Shown: in pieces, positions 14,758-19,396 of the stretch | How the letters are laid out: every line of letters begins with the position of its first letter | Numbering within the stretch: the stretch's first letter is position 1 | The notes under the pieces: generated by a model | Told to the model about the DNA's origin: nothing | The model's input: only the letters and a program-made list of their open reading frames with translations | The model's database searches: none | Made by a program: the position numbers and the translations under genes | IMG/VR virus record: IMGVR_UViG_3300035034_000196 | Coordinates: 1-24,954 of that record | Length of the DNA stretch: 24,954 bases | Source of the DNA: a virus | Reading direction: 5' to 3' (one strand)

Positions 14758-14958
14758 TCACTTGCTTCGGGTGAGTCTCAACGTCGCATCACGGTGCATC
14801 GAGAGCATATCCCGAAGCCACGCTTGCCTACTGCTGCGACACTCTCGGGTCTTCCCATACGGGGTGACCATTGAGCGAGCAACCCGGACCATCTCACGTG
14901 GACTGGCAGTGCAACCACCAGCTCGTGACTCGATCCGACAATACTGTGCATACATCAT
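14758..14958 (-). CDS. Small Arg-rich protein downstream of ribozyme-like RNA D
   Basis: A 66-aa protein, MMYAQYCRIESRAGGCTASPREM..., rich in Arg and predicted helical. ATG 14958 is chosen because the GAGGAG six bases upstream is the end of hammerhead-like element D. A longer frame to 15048 would run through the ribozyme and the previous stop region and has no ribosome site. The family is unknown. Confidence 0.6.
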   Translation of the reverse strand: MMYAQYCRIESRAGGCTASPREMVRVARSMVTPYGKTRECRSSRQAWLRDMLSMHRDATLRLTRSK

Positions 14959-14966
14959 AACAATCT

Positions 14967-15044
14967 CCTCATCAGGCCCGACTGTAAGTCGTCGGACGAC
15001 GATCAACGCAACCCCCATGCGAGAGGTCACGCCGACCGTTTCGG
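14967..15044 (-). ncRNA. Hammerhead ribozyme-like RNA D (type II)
   Basis: In minus-strand order: CC (15043-44) then GAAA (15039-42). Stem III has 14 pairs, 15025-15038 against 15000-15013, with several G-T pairs. The GUC triplet is completed by TC at 14998-99, with predicted cleavage between 14998 and 14997. Stem I is GTCCGAC / GTCGGGC with loop GACTTACA. CTGATGA (14969-75) then GG. The TGA of the 69-aa gene directly precedes it and the next Shine-Dalgarno GAGGAG lies at its 3' end. Stem II has only two strong pairs, so activity needs testing. Confidence 0.75.
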
Positions 15045-15254
15045 TCACTTCGCGTGGAACATGGTGCGCCTGATCTGGTTCTGATCCGGCTTGCTCCGCG
15101 CTTCTACGAGCTTCTGCGCCAAAGACTTCGGCTGCTCGGGGATGACGTTGGTCACCTCAGGCATCAGTCTTCCCGAAGGAATCCAGCCCTTATCAGGGCC
15201 ACGAAAGATGCTCACGTTACCGCTATGCGGCTCGATGTTGGTTGTTTTCCTCAT
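15045..15254 (-). CDS. Small protein with EQPKSLAQKLVEAR motif (paralogue 2)
   Basis: A 69-aa protein: a polar N-terminus, then GWIPSGRLMPEVTNVIP and EQPKSLAQKLVEARSK. The second half matches the 58-aa protein at 13785-13961 almost residue for residue. ATG 15254 has GGAG eight bases upstream and overlaps the previous stop as ATGA. Its own TGA touches the stem II strand of ribozyme-like element D, so translation could reach the ribozyme. The function is unknown. Confidence 0.65.
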   Translation of the reverse strand: MRKTTNIEPHSGNVSIFRGPDKGWIPSGRLMPEVTNVIPEQPKSLAQKLVEARSKPDQNQIRRTMFHAK

Positions 15255-15508
15255 ACGATTGTCTCCAGTTGCTCGTTCACGTTATCGAGCGTTGCTTCGA
15301 CCCATGCTGAAAGCTCAGCAATCGGGTAGTTTCTTTTCAGGCCCATAAGCTTTCGCAGGTAGGTTGATACCTTCTGGCCACGAGACATTGTTATGCCTTT
15401 GGCTTCCAGTCGCAGCGCGTGTTTCCACTGGAGCAACTGGAAGTGATTGGTCATAAACGTGTCGCCAGCGTCATTGAAGGCGATCTCTACAGTTGTCACT
15501 ATACTCAT
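15251..15508 (-). CDS. Hypothetical early protein
   Basis: An 85-aa protein: MSIVTTVEIAFNDAG..., then QWKHALRLEAKGITMSRGQKVSTYLRKLMGL and a helical, acidic end. The central part resembles small phage proteins with an ALxLExKG-S-x-G pattern that I have seen but cannot name. ATG 15508 overlaps the stop of the 34-aa gene as ATGA; an in-frame GTG two codons earlier is less likely. Confidence 0.65.
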   Translation of the reverse strand: MSIVTTVEIAFNDAGDTFMTNHFQLLQWKHALRLEAKGITMSRGQKVSTYLRKLMGLKRNYPIAELSAWVEATLDNVNEQLETIV

Positions 15509-15609
15509 CCCCACACCAGCCCAGCGAAGATGATCGCAAAGAATACCGCGATCTCAAAGTCGTCACCATGGATCATGTACCACGTACTTTTCCAGTATTG
15601 CCATTTCAT
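15505..15609 (-). CDS. 34-aa single-TM protein after ribozyme-like RNA C
   Basis: MKWQYWKSTWYMIHGDDFEIAVFFAIIFAGLVWG: an aromatic N-terminus and one membrane helix at the C-terminus. Two ATGs exist (15615, 15609); the second is preferred because GAGGAG at the end of element C is seven bases from it and only one base from the first. It overlaps the next gene as ATGA. Confidence 0.55.
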   Translation of the reverse strand: MKWQYWKSTWYMIHGDDFEIAVFFAIIFAGLVWG

Positions 15610-15618
15610 TTTCATTCT

Positions 15619-15672
15619 CCTCATCAGGCCCAGCAGTATCGTCGCTGGACGACCACCCGAAGGTGGTTTCGG
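15619..15672 (-). ncRNA. Hammerhead ribozyme-like RNA C (type II)
   Basis: The most compact copy. CC (15671-72), GAAA (15667-70), stem III CCACC-TTCG-GGTGG (15653-15666), the GUC triplet with predicted cleavage between 15651 and 15650, stem I GTCCAGC / GCTGGGC with the nine-base loop GACGATACT (15628-15650), then CTGATGA (15621-27) and GG. It fills the spacer between the 168-aa gene stop and the 34-aa gene. Its 3' end is that gene's Shine-Dalgarno. Confidence 0.8.
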
Positions 15673-15680
15673 TCACGTTC

Positions 15681-16187
15681 TCATACTCCCATATCGACGT
15701 ATTGCTTACCGTCGATCATTGCGTACTCGTAGCCCGCAGGAGGTGGATTCGTGTCGAAGAACTTCTCGTCAACGAACGGTCCACCGCAGCAATCACATGG
15801 ACACTCCCGAGAGACAGCCGAAGCGATGAATCCCAGAATCTCCTCATGCGTATAGTCAAGCAGTTGCCCGAGGGTATACTGCAATCGCGGTCGGCTGATT
15901 TCGCCTTCCTTCGCACTAAACACCAAGTCCAGAGCAGCCCTCGCGATGTCATCGTAGGTGCCCGGTCGGCGTGACGAGATAAACGCATGTTCGTACATCT
16001 TCCCGTCTTCACATCGGAGCATTCCAATTTCGATCTGAAGGTTCGACCGTTCAGCCAACATGACGCATGTCTCATACGCCAGCGTTGATTTTCCGCTCGA
16101 TACAATCAGCAGTCGGACTTCGAGGTCGTACACGTCACCGTATCGGCGCATGCAATCGTCGAAGTACTTTCGTTCTTCCTTGTTCAT
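15681..16187 (-). CDS. Hypothetical early protein with Cys cluster
   Basis: A 168-aa protein starting MNKEERKYFDDCMRRYGDVYDLE. It is mostly alpha/beta and has a CPCDCCGG cluster near residue 132 that could bind a metal, then a Pro/Gly/Tyr-rich end (NPPPAGYEYAMIDGKQYVDM). ATG 16187 has AAGGAG six bases upstream; a GTG six codons earlier is less likely. The stop lies just before ribozyme-like element C. The family is unknown. Confidence 0.65.
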   Translation of the reverse strand: MNKEERKYFDDCMRRYGDVYDLEVRLLIVSSGKSTLAYETCVMLAERSNLQIEIGMLRCEDGKMYEHAFISSRRPGTYDDIARAALDLVFSAKEGEISRPRLQYTLGQLLDYTHEEILGFIASAVSRECPCDCCGGPFVDEKFFDTNPPPAGYEYAMIDGKQYVDMGV

Positions 16188-16201
16188 AGTTTGCTCCTTT
16201 T

Positions 16202-16348
16202 TCACTTTTCGGATTCCATCACGATGTCTTCGATCACGAGGTCTCCATCAGCGGCCACATAGTGTTTCACCGTGACTCGCATCTCATATTCATGCCGAAC
16301 GCCAACAAACACGCAACGGCACTTCGCAATAATCTTATCTATGTCCAT
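16202..16348 (-). CDS. Small hypothetical protein after ribozyme-like RNA A
   Basis: A 48-aa protein, MDIDKIIAKCRCVFVGVRHEYEM..., with alternating hydrophobic residues suggesting beta strands (MRVTVKHYV, LVIEDIVM). ATG 16348 has GAGG, part of ribozyme-like element A, eight bases upstream. The next gene starts 15 bases after its stop. No family is recognised. Confidence 0.6.
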   Translation of the reverse strand: MDIDKIIAKCRCVFVGVRHEYEMRVTVKHYVAADGDLVIEDIVMESEK

Positions 16349-16356
16349 CAGTTTAT

Positions 16357-16420
16357 CCTCATCAGCGCAGGCAGTATCGTCGCCTACGGACAGCCCCGGC
16401 TTGCGCCGGGACCGTTTCGG
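16357..16420 (-). ncRNA. Hammerhead ribozyme-like RNA A (type II)
   Basis: CC (16419-20), GAAA (16415-18), stem III of ten pairs closed by a GCAA tetraloop (16391-16414), the GUC triplet with predicted cleavage between 16389 and 16388, stem I CGTAGGC / GCCTGCG with loop GACGATACT (16366-16388), CTGATGA (16359-65), then GG. The loop equals that of copy C although the stem differs, so pairing has been kept by compensating changes. It lies between the 75-aa and 48-aa genes. Confidence 0.82.
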
Positions 16421-16425
16421 TCACG

Positions 16426-16653
16426 TTATGCTGCTACAGCTTCAGCTTCGCTGGTTTCAGCTTCGGTGTCAACCTTTGGCTTAGCGTCAAGTACCGACGC
16501 GAAGTAGGTTTCAATCGCCTGAATTTTGGTCACGATATTCTTCGGAACCGAGACACCAGCGAGACCAGCATTGCCAAGCGCGGTGACCAACTTGCGGTTT
16601 TTAGCGCGGGCGGACTGGAGTGATGCACGTTGTTCTGCGTTTAACTTGCTCAT
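16426..16653 (-). CDS. Hypothetical early protein with Ala/Glu tail
   Basis: A 75-aa protein: a helical basic N-terminus (KLNAEQRASLQSARAKNRKLV), a central NAGLAGVSVPKNIVTKIQAIETYF and an acidic Ala/Glu-rich end (DTEAETSEAEAVAA). ATG 16653 has GAGG of ribozyme-like element B upstream. It stops just before element A. It could be a small dimeric DNA-binding or anti-host factor; no family is recognised. Confidence 0.62.
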   Translation of the reverse strand: MSKLNAEQRASLQSARAKNRKLVTALGNAGLAGVSVPKNIVTKIQAIETYFASVLDAKPKVDTEAETSEAEAVAA

Positions 16654-16661
16654 ATTTGTAT

Positions 16662-16722
16662 CCTCATCAGGTCCAGAAAAGCGTCTGGACGACAGCCCCG
16701 GCTTGCGCCGGGACCGTTTCGG
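16662..16722 (-). ncRNA. Hammerhead ribozyme-like RNA B (type II)
   Basis: CC (16721-22), GAAA (16717-20), the same ten-pair stem III with GCAA loop as copy A (16693-16716), GUC with predicted cleavage between 16691 and 16690, stem I GTCCAGA / TCTGGAC with loop CGCTTT (16671-16690), CTGATGA (16664-70), GG. It lies between the 63-aa and 75-aa genes, and its end supplies the GAGG ribosome site. Confidence 0.82.
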
Positions 16723-16736
16723 TCGCGGTGTTTTAC

Positions 16737-16928
16737 TTACTTAGCTCCGATAGATCGGATGCCCATTTTGTGAGCGGTGCATCGCCCTAATATGTAAGTT
16801 ATCGCGGAACGTACCCGCGCACTTTCGCTGGTCTCGCGGTGTTGATGAAGCAGCACGATCAGCTGGTCAGCAGTAAGCTCGTTCGCCTCGTGTTCCCCTA
16901 ATTCCTGTGTCGTTCGATATGTAGTCAT
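16737..16928 (-). CDS. Hypothetical early protein
   Basis: A 63-aa helical protein: TTYRTTQELGEHEANELTAD, then QLIVLLHQHRETSESARVR and a basic end. ATG 16928 overlaps the previous stop as ATGA. Its Shine-Dalgarno GAGGATA is the surviving 3' end of a deleted ribozyme-like element. The stop is followed by a 14-base spacer and element B. The family is unknown. Confidence 0.62.
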   Translation of the reverse strand: MTTYRTTQELGEHEANELTADQLIVLLHQHRETSESARVRSAITYILGRCTAHKMGIRSIGAK

Positions 16929-17062
16929 GCTATGTATCCTCGTTTCGGTCGCGGTGTTTTACTCGGTTTATTCACTGCCGTTAGGTGCTGCTTCGCGGCT
17001 GCCGGGTTCTTCGCCCGGTTCATGCTGGCACGCCTTGCGGCTTTCTGCTCCGCAGGACTCAC
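16925..17062 (-). CDS. Small basic protein whose end is encoded by a ribozyme remnant
   Basis: A 45-aa, Lys/Arg/Ala-rich protein. GTG 17062 overlaps the previous stop (GTGA); an ATG at 17023 with AAGG upstream is the alternative start. Its last codons (TPRPKRGYIA) read through the remnant of a hammerhead-like element at 16933-16963, so the deletion that removed the ribozyme also created this C-terminus. The stop overlaps the next ATG. It probably binds nucleic acid if it is made. Confidence 0.5.
   Translation of the reverse strand: MSPAEQKAARRASMNRAKNPAAAKQHLTAVNKPSKTPRPKRGYIA
16933..16963 (-). other. Remnant of a hammerhead-like element (internal deletion)
   Basis: 23 bases (16941-16963) are identical to 16715-16737 of element B, and nine bases (16933-16941) are identical to 16657-16665. 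In B these two blocks enclose stem III, the cleavage site, stem I and most of CTGATGA. Here they are joined directly, so about 49 bases are missing. The GAGGATA ribosome site is kept. Confidence 0.75.
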
Positions 17063-17199
17063 GATGCGGCTGCCGTGCGGCGGATGTTTTCCCGGCGAAT
17101 CTCGCGGGCCAATTTCAGTGCAGCTTCGCTGCTTTTCTCTGCCGAATCCGTGTTTCCGATCCTTGCCGCTTCGCGGGTTTGGTAGTTGCTTGTACGCAT
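17059..17199 (-). CDS. Small helical early protein after ribozyme-like RNA E
   Basis: A 46-aa protein (MRTSNYQTREAARIGNTDSA... LAREIRRENIRRTAAAS), entirely helical and basic in its C-terminal half. ATG 17199 has GAGG from element E eight bases upstream. The stop overlaps the next GTG. No family is recognised. Confidence 0.6.
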   Translation of the reverse strand: MRTSNYQTREAARIGNTDSAEKSSEAALKLAREIRRENIRRTAAAS

Positions 17200-17205
17200 G
17201 GTAAA

Positions 17206-17278
17206 ATCCTCATCAGCAGCAGGCTAAGTCCTGCCGGACGCGAGGTGCAACCCGAAGGTCACACCCTACGTTTCGGAT
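17206..17278 (-). ncRNA. Hammerhead ribozyme-like RNA E (type II, 4-bp stem II)
   Basis: ATCC (17275-78) pairs with GGAT (17206-09), giving a four-pair stem II, the best of the series. GAAA is at 17271-74. Stem III has 14 positions with a TTCG loop and one A-C mismatch (17239-17270). Cleavage after TC is predicted between 17237 and 17236. Stem I is CGGCAGG / CCTGCTG with loop ACTTAG (17217-17236), then CTGATGA (17210-16). The base before U is G, as in the other copies. It begins two bases after the stop of the 65-aa gene. Confidence 0.82.
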
Positions 17279-17279
17279 A

Positions 17280-17477
17280 CTATGCCAGTACTTCGTACTG
17301 TCCGGCACTTCGGGTTGCACGGTCAAGCCAGTCCAGATTGCCTTCGCCGATGCAGCTTACGGTCGCCTTAGGCGGAGTCGGCGTAGACAATACAATCTCG
17401 TTGCCGTTTGTTTCAATCTGGCAGCCTTCGGCTGATACGGTCTTCACTGCATGGCGTGCTCGGTTTACTTTACGCAT
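17280..17477 (-). CDS. First early protein, hypothetical
   Basis: A 65-aa protein: MRKVNRARHAVKTVSAEGCQI, then a probable beta section (NEIVLSTPTPPKATVSC) and NLDWLDRATRSAGQY. ATG 17477 has GGAG six bases upstream. It is the promoter-proximal gene of the early operon, the position of the anti-restriction gene 0.3 in T7, but it shows no resemblance to Ocr. The function is unknown. Confidence 0.62.
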   Translation of the reverse strand: MRKVNRARHAVKTVSAEGCQIETNGNEIVLSTPTPPKATVSCIGEGNLDWLDRATRSAGQYEVLA

Positions 17478-17493
17478 GTCAATCTCCAGTTAA

Positions 17494-17538
17494 TTTCGGG
17501 GTATCTCATCAGGTACGGGTACCAATCCCGTACGATTA
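17494..17538 (-). ncRNA. Permuted, weak hammerhead-like element F (type III-like)
   Basis: It has AATC with predicted cleavage before a perfect stem I, GTACGGG / CCCGTAC with loop ATTGGTA (17513-17533), CTGATGA (17506-12), then eight bases and GAAA (17494-97). Here GAAA is downstream, so stem III would pair TAAT upstream with ATTA downstream (four pairs), the type III order. Stem II is reduced to about one pair, so it may be degenerate or inactive. It precedes the first early gene. Confidence 0.4.
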
Positions 17539-17539
17539 T

Positions 17540-17935
17540 GCACTGCTCGTGGTTCTCACTTGTCCCACAATTCGGCGTGCTGTCCGTTTTCTTATCGCGC
17601 TGCATTCAGCGACCGAGGCCGGTGTCCCTCGCCAGCACCTCGCGGCATGAACGGCGAGGCTGAGCTGGTGTCGATCTTCGCAGGGCTTCCGTGGAAGGCT
17701 TGCTGCGTTGAACGAGGACCGACACTGGCATGGACCGATATTGGCTGTCAACACTTTTCGGAAAATAAGATTCGAGAATCACCCGGAATGAGGCTGTCAA
17801 AGGGCTGGCGACCCGAAATTAAATTTGAGACAGGTCCGAAAATGGACCGATTCTCCGCAGCTCAGCAGTAGCTACGGCGGCCCGTTCGGCGCTGCGACGC
17901 CCAATGAACAAGGAACACGCCGCGTGATCCCGCCC
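17540..17935 (-). other. Early leader/promoter region without a credible gene
   Basis: No coding frame here has a good ribosome site. On the minus strand the hexamer TTGACA occurs twice, each followed by GCC (17795-17800 and 17746-17751), in the interval where T7 has its host promoters A1-A3. Neither is followed at 16-18 bases by a good TATAAT-like box, so a host promoter is only a possibility. Confidence 0.35.
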
Positions 17936-17936
17936 G

Positions 17937-18640
17937 CCCGCGTCAAGGAATCGCACACGCCCGCCTGCCCGCGACGATGATACGCGACACGCCCACGCGG
18001 TACCCTACTCGCGCACGTGTGTGTGCACCCGCGTCAAGGATACACGCACGGATGCCCGGCACCGTTCCCGGTATCGTCTCTTGTGGTTGGCCCCCCCGGT
18101 CATTGACGCGCCCGCCTGCCTGCGGACCTGCACGTGCGCGGTGAGTGTGGCTGCGAGTGTGGCTTGGAGTGTGCCTGTCCTGAGAGGCCCTGAGAGGCCG
18201 CCACACAGGCGCACGTGCAGGGGCGCGGTTAGGGTACCGGGAGTGACTGATCGTTGACTGGGAGTTAACTGGGAGTGAACTGGGAGGGATACTGGGCGTG
18301 TGCGTGCAGGCGTGCGCGTCAATGAGAAAAAAACATATCTGGGCACAGACGCAGCCAAGCACAGCAGCCTCGCGGTTCCTACTCGCAGGCGCGCCCGCCC
18401 GGTGTCTGTACGTGTGACCGCGAGTTAACTGGCAGTTCCCTGCGAGTGTACGCGCCAGAGGCAAGGCCGTCGAACTGTAAGCCAACCGCACGTCCATCTG
18501 TAAGCCAACCGCACGTACACCTGCACGGTGTCTGTACGTGTGACCCCAAGTGAACTGGCAGTCGAACTGTTCGTGGACCCATTACGCCGCGCCCGCGTGA
18601 CGCGCATGTCACCCGCCCGCCCGCTATGAGGTGTGCGTAC
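17937..18640. repeat. GC-rich noncoding zone with short direct repeats
   Basis: The composition differs sharply from the genes (runs of CGCCCGCC and GTGTGTGC). It contains three 11-bp units of (A/G)ACTGGGAG(T/G)(T/G) at 18256-18288; a 37-bp imperfect repeat beginning CGGTGTCTGTACGTGTGACC at 18400-18436 and 18526-18562; a 19-bp repeat CTGTAAGCCAACCGCACGT at 18475 and 18498; and a doubled CTGAGAGGCC near 18180. The position between TerL and the early genes suggests a genome-end, packaging or replication-start region. Confidence 0.65.
18079..18097 (-). promoter_or_regulatory. Putative phage RNA polymerase promoter 3 (left-end type)
   Basis: An exact copy of GGGGGGGCCAACCACAAGA on the minus strand, followed by GACGATACC. 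A small hairpin, ACCG-GGAA-CGGT (18061-18072), follows six bases downstream. It lies in the noncoding zone facing the early genes, as T7 phiOL does near the left genome end. Confidence 0.72.
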
Positions 18641-18732
18641 AGGGCCACGGGGGAAGTCTCGCTCGCTACACGTTATGATGCCTGCTCGGATAAATCTGGC
18701 AAATCTTTTGGTCTTATCGCCAATAGAACTGG
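18641..18732. other. Short spacer between repeat zone and tRNA
   Basis: I see no gene and no clear structure here. It marks a change from GC-rich repeat sequence to ordinary composition at about 18690. Confidence 0.3.
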
Positions 18733-18810
18733 TGGTTGATCTTCAGGGACTCGAACCCCGGACCTCCGAAGTATCAGTTCGGCGCTCTAACCAGTCTGAG
18801 CTAAAGATCA
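18733..18810 (-). tRNA. tRNA-Ile (GAT anticodon)
   Basis: A complete cloverleaf on the minus strand: acceptor stem TGATCTT / AAGATCA (seven pairs), D stem GCTC / GAGC, anticodon stem CCGAA / TTCGG around the loop CTGATAC (anticodon GAT), T stem CGGGG / CCCTG with loop TTCGAGT, then discriminator A and an encoded CCA. It is oriented like the phage genes and lies between TerL and the early region. No integrase is visible, so this looks like a functional phage tRNA rather than an attachment fragment. Confidence 0.93.
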
Positions 18811-19360
18811 TCTTTCAGTGGTTGACGCAGGGTATAGCCTTCGTTTATCTCTATCAAACGGAGGATGTGACCTGCGGGGTACTTGAACTCGAAGGTTTCC
18901 CTATAACCCGCTAATGCTTCCCTCTCAGCACTCGTAGAATACCCGGTGCGTACACCAGCTATCTCAGGGCTATCTAAATGGATTCAGGAGGGGCAGTGTA
19001 AGGCTTTCAGGCGTTCGTACAGCAGAGCGGCGCTGAGAGCGTCTCACTTGGATGGGCTGTATTGGAACCTGAGGAGCGGCGTATGTACTACTTATAGGTT
19101 TTCGTGTTGTACCCCTGTTAGGTTTTCGTGTCATACCGAGCGGTAACAAACACCAGCAGTTATCGAGAAGTGCAGGTATCTGTTACCGAGTGCTGGTATG
19201 AATAGAGGTAGTGAATCTCTAATGGGGGTAATTAGGGAGGGGTGATACCCTTCCAGTATACCTTAAGGTACACATACAGCATCTAACAGTATCCCTTGGG
19301 GTACACTTTAAGCATACCTAAAGGTAACCCCTAACCCCTCTCTACTTAAAGTCTATCTGC
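18811..19360. other. Noncoding interval with direct repeats and dyads
   Basis: No gene has a credible start. The interval holds a 13-bp direct repeat TAGGTTTTCGTGT (19095-19107 and 19119-19131) and a group of TACC-N4-GGTA palindromes (19134-19326, listed separately). The last 40 bases before promoter-like repeat 4 are rich in C/T. It probably belongs to the genome-end region. Confidence 0.5.
19134..19326. repeat. Cluster of TACC-N4-GGTA palindromes
   Basis: 12-bp dyads TACC-GAGC-GGTA (19134-19145), TACC-TTAA-GGTA (19259-19270), TCCC-TTGG-GGTA (19292-19303, one mismatch) and TACC-TAAA-GGTA (19315-19326). A looser TACC-N7-GGTA lies at 19184-19198. They look like binding sites of a dimeric protein. 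Confidence 0.6.
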
Positions 19361-19379
19361 CTCTTGTGGTTGGCCCCCC
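19361..19379 (-). promoter_or_regulatory. Putative phage RNA polymerase promoter 4 (right-end type)
   Basis: An exact copy of GGGGGGGCCAACCACAAGA on the minus strand, followed by GGCAGATAGAC. It lies about 80 bases downstream of the TerL stop and reads away from TerL into the noncoding end region, the position and direction of T7 phiOR. It may prime replication or packaging transcripts. Confidence 0.74.
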
Positions 19380-19396
19380 CTCACTATCAATGACTT

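Noticed and set aside
16927-17493. Long plus-strand frame opposite the first early genes
   Set aside because: It has no ribosome site, is Arg/Cys/Ser-rich like a shadow, and lies opposite minus-strand genes with good starts and paired RNA elements.
17536-17754. Minus-strand 72-codon frame before the first early gene
   Set aside because: No ribosome site, and its composition is Cys/Arg/Ser-rich; it overlaps the likely leader with the permuted ribozyme-like element.
17723-17800. Two TTGACA boxes as definite host promoters
   Set aside because: No acceptable -10 box at 16-18 bases; kept only as a possibility in the region description.
18633-18914. Plus-strand open frame with a VVDLQGLEPRT stretch
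   Set aside because: That stretch is the antisense translation of the tRNA-Ile gene, so the frame is an artefact.
18880-18925. A second tRNA-like T arm (TTCAAGT) next to tRNA-Ile
   Set aside because: The flanking bases do not pair as a T stem and no acceptor or anticodon arm can be built.
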